Positions 53,976 through 62,382 of a stretch of DNA of 64,000 bases are shown piece by piece (positions within the stretch are counted from its first letter, which is position 1; every line of letters starts with the position of its first letter). A program made the translations under genes and the position numbers. A model generated the notes under the pieces. The model made no database searches. It saw only the letters and a list, made by a program, of their open reading frames with translations, and was not told the origin of the DNA. Source of the stretch: Phenylobacterium sp. (GTDB lineage: Bacteria; Pseudomonadota; Alphaproteobacteria; Caulobacterales; Caulobacteraceae); assembly GCF_030680185.1 (NCBI RefSeq), contig NZ_JAUXVZ010000020.1, positions 19,546-83,545 of the forward strand, read 5' to 3'.

Positions 53976-55118
53976 ATGGACCTGCCGGTTCGTGATTTCT
54001 CAGCCTCGGGCTACCGGTCGCTGCAGAAGATCACCTATCCGATGTCGCGGCTCGACGTGTTCGTGGGCACCAACGGGGTCGGCAAGTCGAACCTCTACCG
54101 GGCCCTGGACCTGCTCCAGGCCGCCGCCCAGAACCAGCTGGGCGCACGGCTCGCGGCCGAGGGGCTGGACCTGGCCATGTGGGCTGGCGCCCGCAAGGGC
54201 CGCGACCCGGCGCGGATCGCCCTGGCTGTTACCCTGGCGGCGCCGGGCGCCCGCGACACCGCCTTCCGCTACGAGGTCGAGGTCGGCTTTCCCCAGCGGG
54301 TGACGGCGGCGGCCTTCGACCTGGAGCCCCAGGTCAAGGTCGAGACCCTCACCTATCTGTCGGGCCAGCGGCGTTCGCGGCTGGTGGAGCGGCGCAACGG
54401 CTCGGTCATGGCCCGGGACGCCGACGGCCGGCCTGCGGACCTCGACATCGACCTGCTCAGCTCCGAGACCCTGCTGGGGCGGCTGGAAGACCCCGCCCGC
54501 TATCCGGAACTGGACGTGGTTCGGCGCACCATTCTGGAATGGCGGTTCTATCACGATGTCCGCACCGACGCGGATTCGGCCCTGCGCCGCCCCTGCGTCG
54601 CGGTGGCCGCGCCAACCCTGGCCTCGGACGGCTCCAATCTGGCCGCCGTCTTCGCCACCCTGGCCCACATCCGCGGCGACACCGCCGACCTCGACGCTGC
54701 GGTGAGCGCAGCCTTCCCGGGCGCCCGCCTGGACCTGCCGACGCCGTCGCGCACGGCGACCTTCGGCCTGAGCCTGCCGGAATTTCCCAATCGCGTCTTC
54801 GAGCCCGCCGAGCTCTCGGACGGCACCCTGCGCTTCCTGGCGCTGGCCGGCGCGCTGCTCGCCTATCGCCTGCCCCCCTTCATCGCCCTGAACGAGCCCG
54901 AAGCCAGCCTGCATCCCGACCTGATGGAGCCGCTGGCCGGCCTGATCGCCAAGGCCGCCGAGCGGTCCCAGGTCTGGCTGGTGACGCACGCGGAGCGGCT
55001 GGCCCAGGCGCTGGAGGGCCACGGGGTGGTGCGCACGGTCCGCAAGGTCGATGGGGCCACGACCATCGAGGGGCTGACCCTGTTCGGCGCCTTCCGCGAC
55101 GATCCTGACGAGGACTGA
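53976..55118 (+). CDS. AAA ATPase (ABC-type, AAA_21-like)
   Basis: 380 aa. Walker A FVGTNGVGKSNLYRALDLLQAAA; signature-like ELSDGTLRFLALAGALLAY; Walker B PPFIALNEPEASLHPDL; H-loop VWLVTHAERLAQAL. The ATPase halves flank a variable middle region. This is the OLD/RecF-like single-protein group without a TOPRIM domain. Role unknown, possibly DNA repair or defence. It begins five bases after topA, so it is likely co-transcribed. Confidence 0.87.
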   Translation: MDLPVRDFSASGYRSLQKITYPMSRLDVFVGTNGVGKSNLYRALDLLQAAAQNQLGARLAAEGLDLAMWAGARKGRDPARIALAVTLAAPGARDTAFRYEVEVGFPQRVTAAAFDLEPQVKVETLTYLSGQRRSRLVERRNGSVMARDADGRPADLDIDLLSSETLLGRLEDPARYPELDVVRRTILEWRFYHDVRTDADSALRRPCVAVAAPTLASDGSNLAAVFATLAHIRGDTADLDAAVSAAFPGARLDLPTPSRTATFGLSLPEFPNRVFEPAELSDGTLRFLALAGALLAYRLPPFIALNEPEASLHPDLMEPLAGLIAKAAERSQVWLVTHAERLAQALEGHGVVRTVRKVDGATTIEGLTLFGAFRDDPDED

Positions 55119-55185
55119 GGGCGCACACGGCTGGCAACCCCGCAGTTGTGGAAGCCGACCAGCGATTCCCGCGTTAGAAGGGGCC

Positions 55186-57477
55186 ATGGCCAAGCCCCGC
55201 TCCCCCCGCCCTGCCTCACGTTCGGCCTCGCGCCCGCCCCAGGGCATGCCCGACCGCGAGACGCTGCAGAAGTTCATCCGCGAGACCGGCGAAACCGATC
55301 GCGCCGAGCTGGCGCGGGCCTTCGGGCTCAAGGGGGTCGATCGCCGGGCGCTGCGCGAAATGCTGAAGGAGATGCAGGCCGAAGGCTTGCTGGGCCGCCG
55401 CGGCCGCAAGGGCGTGGCCGAGGCCGGCGCGCTGCCCCCCGTCGGCGTCGTCGATGTGGTCGAGCGCGATCCCGATGGCGACCTGCTCGTGCGCCTGACC
55501 AAGGGGGCGGAGGACACGCCGCTGGTCCATCTGGCGCCGGACAAGGCCGAGGTGGTGGCCGGCGCGCCGGGCCTGGGCGACCGCCTGCTGGTCCGCTTCG
55601 TCACCCTGGAGAGCGGCGAGACCGAGGCTCGGCTGATCAAGCGCCTGGGCCAGAGCGCCCACCGGGTGCTGGGCGTGGTGCGCAAGCATCGCCGCGAGGT
55701 CCGCGTGGAGCCTGTGGACCGCAAGTCCAAGGAAAGCCTGATCGTCTTCGACGACGGCCAGCTCAAGGACGGCGACCTGGTCCTGGCCCAGGTGGGCTCG
55801 GCCGAGCGCCACCACGGCCCCAAGCGCGGCAAGGTGCTGGAGGTGGTCGGCCGCGAGGATGAGCCCCGGGCCGCCAGCCTGATCGCCATCCACAGCCACG
55901 GCATCCCGACAGGCTTTTCCCATGAGGCCGAGGCCGAAGCCGAAGCCGCCAGGCCCCCGGAACTGGCCGGCCGGGAAGACCTGCGCGACCTGCCGCTGAT
56001 CACCATCGACCCGGCCGACGCCCGCGACCACGACGATGCGGTCTACGCCCAGGCCGACGAGGACCCGCGCAATCCCGGCGGCTGGATCGTCTGGGTCGCC
56101 ATCGCCGATGTGGCCGCCTATGTCCGGCCCGGCGGCGCGCTGGACCGGGAGGCCCGCGACAAGGCCAACAGCGTCTACTTCCCCGACGGGGTGGAGCCGA
56201 TGCTGCCCGAGCGGCTGTCGAACGGCCTCTGCTCCCTGCGGGAGGGCGAGAACCGCGCCTGCATGGCCGTGCGCATGGTGTTCGACAGCCAGGGTCGAAA
56301 GCGCAGCCACAAGTTCGTCCGCGGTCTGATGCGCTCGGCCGCCAAGCTGGCCTACGAACAGGCCCAGGACGCCATCGACGGCCGCCCCGACGACAAGGCC
56401 GGCCCCCTGCTGGAGCCGATCCTCAAGCCCCTGTGGGCGGCCTATCTGACCATGAAGAAGGGCCGCGAGGCCCGCTCGCCCCTGGCCATCGAAAGCTCGG
56501 AGCGCCGCATCGTCATCGGCGAGGACGGCAAGGTCGCCTCGATTACGCCCCGCCCCTCCCTCGAAGCCCATAAGCTGATCGAGGAGATGATGATCCAGGC
56601 CAATGTCTGCGCCGCCGAGACTCTGGAGGCCAAGCGCACCCCGCTGATCTACCGCATCCACGATGCGCCGAGCCCGGAGAAGCTGGATTCCCTGGCCGAA
56701 TTCCTCGGCTCGATCCAGGTGAACTGGTCCAAGGGCGAGGCGGCCCGCACCGACCGCTTCAACCGCCTGCTCGACCTGACGCGGGAGGGGCCGAACGCCG
56801 AGATCGTCAATGAGGTGGTCCTGCGGACCCAGATGCAGGCCCACTATTCCACCGACAATATCGGCCACTTCGGCCTGAACCTGGACCGCTACGCCCACTT
56901 CACCTCGCCGATCCGCCGCTATGCCGACCTGATCGTCCATCGGGCCCTGGTCAGCGCGCTCGGCCTCAACCTGCCCGGCGGCCCCGATGGCCTGAGCGAC
57001 TGGGACATCTCCCACATGAAGGCCACGGCCGAGGAGATCACCCACGCCGAGCGCCGCGCCATGGCCGCCGAGCGCGACGCCACCGACCGCTATGTGGCCG
57101 CCTTCCTGGCCGATCGCGTGGGCGCGACCTTCTTGGGCCGGATCACCGGGGTCACCCGGTTTGGCCTCTTCATCCGCCTGGCCGAGACCGGCGCCGACGG
57201 CCTGATCCCGATCTCGAACCTGGGCGATGAGTTCTTCATCCACGACGAGAAGATGCACGCCCTGATCGGCGAACGCTCCGGCGCCCGCTGGCCCCTGGGC
57301 ATGAGCGTCGAGGTCAGGCTGCGGGAGGCGACCCCGATCACCGGCGGCCTGCTGTTCGAGATGCTGAGCGAGCCCGCAGCCCCCGACCCCACGGCCCCAC
57401 GGCCGCGCCTGGGCATCCGCCGCAAGGCTGGCCGCCCGCCCCTGCCCCGACAGGGCGGCAAGCACCGGCGGCGGTAG
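55186..57477 (+). CDS. rnr: Ribonuclease R
   Basis: 763 aa. An N-terminal helix-turn-helix-like region is followed by cold-shock domains, the RNB catalytic domain (LPLITIDPADARDHDDAVYAQAD, with the magnesium-binding aspartates; NSVYFPDGVEPMLPERLSNGLCSLREGENRACM; YAHFTSPIRRYADLIVHRAL), an S1 domain (GRITGVTRFGLFIRLAETGADGLIPIS) and a short basic tail. 3'-5' exonuclease for structured RNA; partners with SmpB/tmRNA, whose smpB gene is in this window. Confidence 0.96.
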   Translation: MAKPRSPRPASRSASRPPQGMPDRETLQKFIRETGETDRAELARAFGLKGVDRRALREMLKEMQAEGLLGRRGRKGVAEAGALPPVGVVDVVERDPDGDLLVRLTKGAEDTPLVHLAPDKAEVVAGAPGLGDRLLVRFVTLESGETEARLIKRLGQSAHRVLGVVRKHRREVRVEPVDRKSKESLIVFDDGQLKDGDLVLAQVGSAERHHGPKRGKVLEVVGREDEPRAASLIAIHSHGIPTGFSHEAEAEAEAARPPELAGREDLRDLPLITIDPADARDHDDAVYAQADEDPRNPGGWIVWVAIADVAAYVRPGGALDREARDKANSVYFPDGVEPMLPERLSNGLCSLREGENRACMAVRMVFDSQGRKRSHKFVRGLMRSAAKLAYEQAQDAIDGRPDDKAGPLLEPILKPLWAAYLTMKKGREARSPLAIESSERRIVIGEDGKVASITPRPSLEAHKLIEEMMIQANVCAAETLEAKRTPLIYRIHDAPSPEKLDSLAEFLGSIQVNWSKGEAARTDRFNRLLDLTREGPNAEIVNEVVLRTQMQAHYSTDNIGHFGLNLDRYAHFTSPIRRYADLIVHRALVSALGLNLPGGPDGLSDWDISHMKATAEEITHAERRAMAAERDATDRYVAAFLADRVGATFLGRITGVTRFGLFIRLAETGADGLIPISNLGDEFFIHDEKMHALIGERSGARWPLGMSVEVRLREATPITGGLLFEMLSEPAAPDPTAPRPRLGIRRKAGRPPLPRQGGKHRRR

Positions 57478-57782
57478 GGGGCGGTAGCGCGCTCGTCGCC
57501 AAGCTGACGTTGGTTTCCGCTAGGCGCCAGCTCAAGACATTGAGTGTGAGGCTGAAAGCGGACTCAATCGAATGCCCGCCTGCGTCACTAGCGGCGCGCG
57601 TCCGGTGCCCGTCGCTCAAACTGCTGAAGGCGTTCATCGAGTGGCTGAGGATTCGTCGCTCGATCAACGCGGGTACAGGCACGACCGATCCTCTCCGCCG
57701 ACGAAATATGGACCGACGATCCTGACATTGTCGGATAGTCAATGCTTTTAGAATTGACATTGTCGGACGGCGTGCCATCGTT
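57478..57782. other. Left flank of the accessory island, no gene
   Basis: 305 bases with visibly lower GC than rnr. A short ORF at 57510-57725 has no recognisable content or RBS. The last 60 bases hold two dyad repeats and an AT-rich promoter-like stretch, including TAGAAT at 57749-57754. I see no tRNA or integrase remnant. Confidence 0.6.
57723..57767 (+). promoter_or_regulatory. Paired operator-like repeats ahead of the QueC-like operon
   Basis: TGACATTGTCGGA occurs at 57723-57735 and 57755-57767, exact copies 32 bp apart (about three helical turns). Each contains the dyad GACA-T-TGTC. The second ends 15 bases before the first start codon, with TAGAAT (57749-57754) between the copies. The layout fits autorepression, most simply by the operon's own XRE-family protein. 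Confidence 0.6.
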
Positions 57783-58334
57783 GTGGTCATGCGCGACGAC
57801 ATCCACAAGCGAGTCCCAGTTTCGCAGGCCATGAGAGCAGTGCTTCGCGGCTGCATGCGTTCGGCTGACAGGCAACAACCCGAACTCCTGATAGCTAAGG
57901 CTGCAGCAGCTCTAACGAAGGACGTCAGGGCGAACTTGGACGCGGCCCTTTCTGGAGTGATTGCAGCCGAAGCTAACGAGCCGGGCCTCTTCGGCTTTGA
58001 AGGGGTAAGTGCTGCGCCGCGTTCTGCGCTGCAGACCGAGGTGATCATCCTGCTCAACAACAACCAAGCAGCAAATCTCGGAGACGCCCTGAAGGCCGCC
58101 TTGGCAAGTCACATTACCAGTGTCGTCTCTGAGACCAACGCCTGCATGATCGCAGAGGGCGTCCACCGATCTGAACGACAGGAGGTGATTGCTACGCTGA
58201 GCTCGGTGCTCGCCGAGGCTACTAGCCCTGCTGTCGCCACCTATCTCCAGGGCGAACGCCCGCCTGCGCCCGCAAAGATTCAACTCGATGATCTCCTAGT
58301 ACTCGGCCCACGAGCCTCCGGATTCGAGCGATGA
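57783..58334 (+). CDS. Unknown protein, first gene of the QueC-like operon
   Basis: 183 aa from GTG 57783 (or 181 aa from ATG 57789). No membrane segment, no metal motif. Mostly helical with Ala-rich stretches (ANLDAALSGVIAAEANEPGLFGFEGV; LLNNNQAANLGDALKAALASHITSVVSE), ending QLDDLLVLGPRASGFER. I do not recognise a family. Its stop overlaps the QueC-like gene start (ATGA), so the two products are probably made in fixed ratio. By position it could correspond to the unknown partner protein found beside QueC-like enzymes in defence loci such as qatB. It lacks a glycine after Met. Codon use is unlike the core genes. Confidence 0.75.
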   Translation: MVMRDDIHKRVPVSQAMRAVLRGCMRSADRQQPELLIAKAAAALTKDVRANLDAALSGVIAAEANEPGLFGFEGVSAAPRSALQTEVIILLNNNQAANLGDALKAALASHITSVVSETNACMIAEGVHRSERQEVIATLSSVLAEATSPAVATYLQGERPPAPAKIQLDDLLVLGPRASGFER

Positions 58335-59641
58335 AGCAGATCATCCGCATTGTTGGGCAGTCGGGCTCGAAGCAACCAACCGAGCCGCTGCTCGCCGTTC
58401 TTGGCGAGACGATCCGAACGAACCCGGTGCCGATTGCGAAACACTGCCTAAACGAACTAGCCCCTGTAAGCGAGGACTTGGCGACCATAGTCGAGGCCGT
58501 GGCACTGGCGGATCGATGCCAGACTCGACTGCTCACCCAGGGATGGGCAAGACGGCTTGCCCTGAGCATCCCCGTGTTCGAGCAAGCGCTCTTCTCTCGA
58601 AGTGGTGTGACAACTGCCTTGGCGGATGCCCTGGGCTTTCTGACTGGGGACGCTTGGAGCGTCGAGTTCATCAAGCGTACAGATGAGCCGATCAAAGAGC
58701 GGTACTTGCCGCTCTCCGACGATCCCCCCCGCTTTGTTGTACCGTTCAGCGACGGACTAGACTCGTTTGCGCAGGTAGCCTTCCTAACGAAAGAGTTTGG
58801 CGACAAGGCCGTCCTTCCTTTTAGGGCGGGGAAGCTTCAATCGGGACGCGCAGGAGGCCAGTTCCTGCAGGTCCCCCGGAGATTCTACGCCGGGCATCCG
58901 CGGGAGAAATCCTATCGGACCAGGCCGTTCGTCTACTTCACCCTCGCCGCCGTCGCTGCAGCGACCGCGAACGCGGAGGCAATAGTAATTGGCGAAAACG
59001 GACAAGGTGCCTTGGGGCCATCGTTTGCCCGATTCTACAACGAATGGCCGTTTCGCAGCACTCATCCAGCGTTCATCGCGCTCCTGAGCGCCTTCCTGTC
59101 GCTGGTTTTCGATCGCAAGATCGAGTTCAAACAACCGCAACTCTGGAAAACCAAGGGCGAAGTACTCGCCGAGCTACGGGACAAGGATCTAATCGCGGGC
59201 TTTGAGGCGACTCGGTCGTGTTCGCTAAGGCCCTACCAGAGGAGAAAACGCTGGGCGTGCGGGTATTGCGGCGGATGTGTCTTGCGCCAAAGCGCGCTGG
59301 TCGCGGCCGGCATGGGCTTCCAGGATGATACCGCCTTTGACCTTCGTGATGCGGAGTTGAGGCTCAAGGCGCGCTCGGGTGCGTTCGAGAATTTCACTCG
59401 GAACGAAATGGAGATTCTAGCGCGGGCAGCCTCATCGATGGCTATTTTCGCGGAAATGGCGATAACGAACGACACGCGTAGCCGCGTCACGCTCGAAGCA
59501 ATCGACATCCCCGACATGTCAGCCGATCAGGCGGACACGGCTTTCAAATCTCTGTTCCTTCGGCACCGGGCGGAATGGGGAGGACTTCTAGATGCGTTGC
59601 CTTCTAGTGCTTGGCTGCGCAGAGAGTTTGAATACCAATGA
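58331..59641 (+). CDS. Divergent QueC-like PP-loop enzyme with four-cysteine zinc site
   Basis: 436 aa, roughly twice the length of housekeeping QueC. Residues 1-130 have no recognisable domain. The PP-loop is S140-D141-G142-L143-D144-S145 (canonical SGGxDS). A QueC-like middle includes AIVIGENGQGALGPSFARFYNEWPFRSTHPAF. The zinc site is C297-x12-C310-x2-C313-x2-C316 in RSCSLRPYQRRKRWACGYCGGCVLR. QueC converts carboxy-deazaguanine to preQ0 with ATP and ammonia; long QueC-like proteins occur in Qat and type IV CBASS defence. The substrate here is unknown. It overlaps both neighbours by four bases. Confidence 0.85.
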   Translation: MKQIIRIVGQSGSKQPTEPLLAVLGETIRTNPVPIAKHCLNELAPVSEDLATIVEAVALADRCQTRLLTQGWARRLALSIPVFEQALFSRSGVTTALADALGFLTGDAWSVEFIKRTDEPIKERYLPLSDDPPRFVVPFSDGLDSFAQVAFLTKEFGDKAVLPFRAGKLQSGRAGGQFLQVPRRFYAGHPREKSYRTRPFVYFTLAAVAAATANAEAIVIGENGQGALGPSFARFYNEWPFRSTHPAFIALLSAFLSLVFDRKIEFKQPQLWKTKGEVLAELRDKDLIAGFEATRSCSLRPYQRRKRWACGYCGGCVLRQSALVAAGMGFQDDTAFDLRDAELRLKARSGAFENFTRNEMEILARAASSMAIFAEMAITNDTRSRVTLEAIDIPDMSADQADTAFKSLFLRHRAEWGGLLDALPSSAWLRREFEYQ

Positions 59642-60771
59642 ACCCAGGCCAGATCGAACCACACGTTCTAGGGGAACGGCTCCGGATTGCTAGGTCGGGC
59701 GTAAATCTCACCCAGGAGGCTGCAGCAGCACAACTGGGTATGTCCCGCCCCACGTTGGTCGCGATCGAGAAGGGGCAACGCCGTGTGCGCCCTGAGGAAC
59801 TGATCGCTTTCTCTAAGACCTATGCGACTTCGGCAGGGAAGCTGCTCGCGAGCGACGCTGTTCACGTTGACCTGTCTGCAAAGTTTAGGCGGCTGGAGAG
59901 CGAGGGAGAGGTACCGACGGTCTCGGACGCAGTTCAACTCCTCAACAAGCTGGCGACGGGGGCTGTAGAACTTGAGCGGATCCTGGGAGCAGAACTGCAA
60001 ACCGACTATCCGCCGCCACTTCGAATTGCCTCTAGTGGCTACCTCCAGCAAGCTGAGGATGCAGCCGTAGCGTTCCGCCAACGGATGGGCATTGGCCTTG
60101 GCCGTGTCGGCGATCTCTTTACTTCTCTTGAACTCGACATGGGCATCCGTGTGTTCGCCAGGGGGCTTCCGGACAGCTCACTTTCAGGCCTGTACGCCTA
60201 CGATCCCGCCGTAGGAGCTTGCATTCTAGTCAATGCAAACCACCCTCGCCGTCGCCGGCTTCAAACGTTGGCACACGAAGCGGCTCACTTCGTCGCCGAT
60301 AGATCACTTGTTGATGTTCTTGACGAACGGCCGACGCCCCTGACTGTCGAAGAGAGGTTTGCCCGACGATTTGGCTACGCATTTTTGATGCCCTCGGCGA
60401 TGGTTCGGCAGAGGTTCGACGCCTTGCTTATTCAACGGAAGGGCGTCGACGTTAAGGGACTGATCCTTCTTGCCCACCAGTTTGATGTGACCACCGAAGG
60501 CATGTGTCGGCGACTAGAAGAGTTGGAACTGTTGGCGCAGGGAGCATGGGCATCCATAAGGGAGCGAGGCTTTAGTTCAACTATGGAACGCGAAGTCCTT
60601 GGCGACGCAGAGCCTGCCTCTCGCCCACCGTTGGTATCCCCTCGCCTAGCCTACCTAGCCGCGCGCGCCTTAGCGGACGGTATCCTTAGTGAGGGCCAGG
60701 TCTGCGAACTACTCGTGTTGGACCGAAGCGAATTGTCCGGCGTGGTTGAACCGTTCTGCGAGGTCAGCTGA
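59638..60771 (+). CDS. XRE-HTH / ImmA-IrrE metallopeptidase regulator
   Basis: 377 aa. HTH at about 10-65 (LGERLRIARSGVNLTQEAAAAQLGMSRPTLVAIEKGQRRV). The ImmA/IrrE peptidase domain has H213-E214-x2-H217 in LAHEAAHFVAD with E239 in EERFARRFGYAFLMP as the likely third ligand. A C-terminal domain follows with SPRLAYLAARALADGILSEGQVCELL. Proteins with this layout (COG2856) are antitoxin-like or SOS-like regulators that are cleaved, or cleave a repressor, on DNA damage or phage infection. It overlaps the QueC-like gene (ATGA) and is followed five bases later by the PIN gene, an arrangement typical of TA modules. Confidence 0.88.
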   Translation: MNPGQIEPHVLGERLRIARSGVNLTQEAAAAQLGMSRPTLVAIEKGQRRVRPEELIAFSKTYATSAGKLLASDAVHVDLSAKFRRLESEGEVPTVSDAVQLLNKLATGAVELERILGAELQTDYPPPLRIASSGYLQQAEDAAVAFRQRMGIGLGRVGDLFTSLELDMGIRVFARGLPDSSLSGLYAYDPAVGACILVNANHPRRRRLQTLAHEAAHFVADRSLVDVLDERPTPLTVEERFARRFGYAFLMPSAMVRQRFDALLIQRKGVDVKGLILLAHQFDVTTEGMCRRLEELELLAQGAWASIRERGFSSTMEREVLGDAEPASRPPLVSPRLAYLAARALADGILSEGQVCELLVLDRSELSGVVEPFCEVS

Positions 60772-60775
60772 CCTA

Positions 60776-61300
60776 ATGACGGCTTTCGAACCGCGCGCCC
60801 TCGTCTTGGACACCAGCGTGTGGATTAACCTGCTCGCTACCGGACATGCCTCTGCGATCGTGAAGGGGCTCGCTTGCCCAATCGCCGTCCCCGAGCAGGT
60901 CCTCGGCGAGCTTAAGCTGGATCCCGTTACGCGCAGGCCATTTGTCGGCGACATCCATCCAGCACTCCAAATCCCGATGGTTGAGCTCGTGTCGCTAGGC
61001 GGGGACGAACTTGATATCTTCGTCGAACTGGTGTCCGCAGACGCCCCGGACAGGCTCGGAGATGGCGAAGCTGCTTCAATAGCGATCGCGTGGAAACGCC
61101 AGCTTCAGCTAGGAATAGATGAAAAGAAGGCAAACCGCCTACTTCGAGAGCGGTTTAGCTCGATACCGGCGTTCCGCTCAACGGAACTATTGGCTCATCC
61201 CTCTATAGCTCTGGAGCTCGGGCACGCTACCGCATCTGATTGCTACGAGCGTGCCGTTAGGTACGGACGAATGCATATCGTTCGGAGTCCAGCGGATTAA
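60776..61300 (+). CDS. PIN-domain nuclease, probable toxin
   Basis: 174 aa. Acidic PIN residues line up: D12 in LVLDTSVWINLLATG, E45 in VLGELKLDP, D96/E98 in RLGDGEAASIAIA, D115 in GIDEKKANRLL. The late LGDGEA-S-AIA/IDEKK pattern matches the DUF3368-like PIN group. The likely function is an RNase. It lies directly after the XRE/ImmA-IrrE gene, so those two genes look like a toxin-antitoxin unit. Its ATG 60776 is five bases after the previous stop. Codon bias matches the island, not the chromosome. Confidence 0.8.
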   Translation: MTAFEPRALVLDTSVWINLLATGHASAIVKGLACPIAVPEQVLGELKLDPVTRRPFVGDIHPALQIPMVELVSLGGDELDIFVELVSADAPDRLGDGEAASIAIAWKRQLQLGIDEKKANRLLRERFSSIPAFRSTELLAHPSIALELGHATASDCYERAVRYGRMHIVRSPAD

Positions 61301-61652
61301 CGCCTCCGTTGAACGGTGCGTGGGGAAGCCTCACTTAGCTGGAACCAAAGCGGCACCTAGTTCGGCCTTAACGCCGATCACTTGCCAATTCCTAATCCAA
61401 GCGATGATGCCGCTTAGAGGACTCAAACCCGAGACCTAATGCGGCGTCGAGCAGACCTTCCCTCAGAGTGTCTTCGAACCCAATTCGGTCGCGTCACCTA
61501 GGCGAGAGTGACACCCCAAAGCGGACGTCGCCGTAGACCGCCTTGAGCCCAACTGAACCGCACAGCACTTGGGCGCCCGTCCTCGTCACGTCATAGGCCC
61601 TTCCCCAACGTCATGCTTCCTCAACGTCCCTCGGCGGTCATACAGTTGTTTC
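61301..61652. other. Right flank of the accessory island, no gene
   Basis: 352 bases of lower-GC sequence between the PIN gene and the nudix gene. No ORF with recognisable content. A short segment at about 61412-61436 reads on the minus strand somewhat like a T-arm (GGGTTTGAGTCC), but it does not fold into a tRNA. I see no integrase or clear attachment-site repeat. Confidence 0.5.
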
Positions 61653-62363
61653 ATGAGCGAAGCAGAGATTCCCCGCCGTCCTGAGGGCGGGCGTATGCGC
61701 CCCGAGGGCGCCCGAGCCGTGAAGCCGCGGGATGCAGCCACCATCATCCTGGTCCGCCGGGACGCCGCCAAGCCGCGGGTCCTGATGGGCAAGCGCAACA
61801 GCGGCCATGACTTCATGCCCAATCTCTGGGTCTTCCCCGGCGGGCGGATCGATCGGGCGGACTTCCGCGCCCCCCACGCCACCGACCTGCGCCCCGAAGT
61901 CGCCGCCAAGTTCGACCGTCACATCAAGCTCGGCCGCGGCCGGGCCCTGGCGCTTGCGGCCATCCGCGAGACCTTCGAGGAGGCGGGCCTGCTGCTGGCC
62001 AAGCAGGCCCCGCCACGGCCCGGCGTCGGCCCCTGGCGCGACTTCCTGGCCCAGGGCGCCCTGCCCGACCTGGAGGCCATGGAGATCATCGCCCGAGCCG
62101 TGACCCCGCCCATGCTGGCCAAGCGCTTCGACACCTGGTTCCTGATGGCCGACGCCGAGCGGCTGATCAGCCTGGACCGCCAGCCCGATTGCGGCGAGCT
62201 GGAAGAGATCGCCTGGGTCGATTTCGACGATGCGCTGGGCCTGGAGCTGCCCATGGTCACCCGGACCATGATCAAGGAGGCGGTGCTGCGCCTGGATGAT
62301 CCGGAGCGACCCTCCCCCTATATGCGTTTCGGTGTGAAGGGCCATAAGGTCGCCCATCTCTGA
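61653..62363 (+). CDS. NUDIX hydrolase
   Basis: 236 aa from ATG 61653. The nudix box is split by an insertion: VFPGGRIDRADFRAP, then ALAAIRETFEEAGLLLA with the catalytic REtfEEaG. N-terminal AATIILVRRDAAKPRVLMGKRNSGHDFMPNLW. The long insertion before the REVEE part resembles eukaryotic NUDT7/8/19-type CoA pyrophosphatases. Substrate not assignable. The earlier in-frame start at 61569 lies in the island flank and is not used. It is 19 bases before the FMN reductase gene. Confidence 0.88.
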   Translation: MSEAEIPRRPEGGRMRPEGARAVKPRDAATIILVRRDAAKPRVLMGKRNSGHDFMPNLWVFPGGRIDRADFRAPHATDLRPEVAAKFDRHIKLGRGRALALAAIRETFEEAGLLLAKQAPPRPGVGPWRDFLAQGALPDLEAMEIIARAVTPPMLAKRFDTWFLMADAERLISLDRQPDCGELEEIAWVDFDDALGLELPMVTRTMIKEAVLRLDDPERPSPYMRFGVKGHKVAHL

Positions 62364-62382
62364 CACCCGCACTGGAGTTCGC

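Larger units (their letters stand above)
57478..61652 (+). other. Putative horizontally acquired defence/TA island
   Basis: Four same-strand genes with start/stop overlaps or a five-base gap, in a block with more A/T at third positions and many codons rare in the surrounding genes. It is inserted between rnr and a nudix gene. No integrase or transposase is present. The gene set (unknown, QueC-like, XRE-ImmA/IrrE, PIN) matches no system I can name, although each part recurs in defence loci. Confidence 0.7.

Noticed and set aside
53976..55118. AAA ATPase next to topA as part of a defence system
   Set aside because: It has the OLD/RecF-like ATPase core but no nuclease partner, matches the core genome in codon use, and is five bases after topA. 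Treated as an ordinary gene.
55216..57465. A 749-aa minus-strand frame over rnr
   Set aside because: Antisense shadow; the plus strand has full RNase R motifs.
57510..57725. A 71-aa ORF after rnr
   Set aside because: No family resemblance, no RBS, and it ends in the operator region. Probably non-coding.
61412..61436. T-arm-like sequence at the right flank of the island, a possible attachment site
   Set aside because: The stem does not pair properly, no matching copy is seen at the left flank, and no integrase is present.
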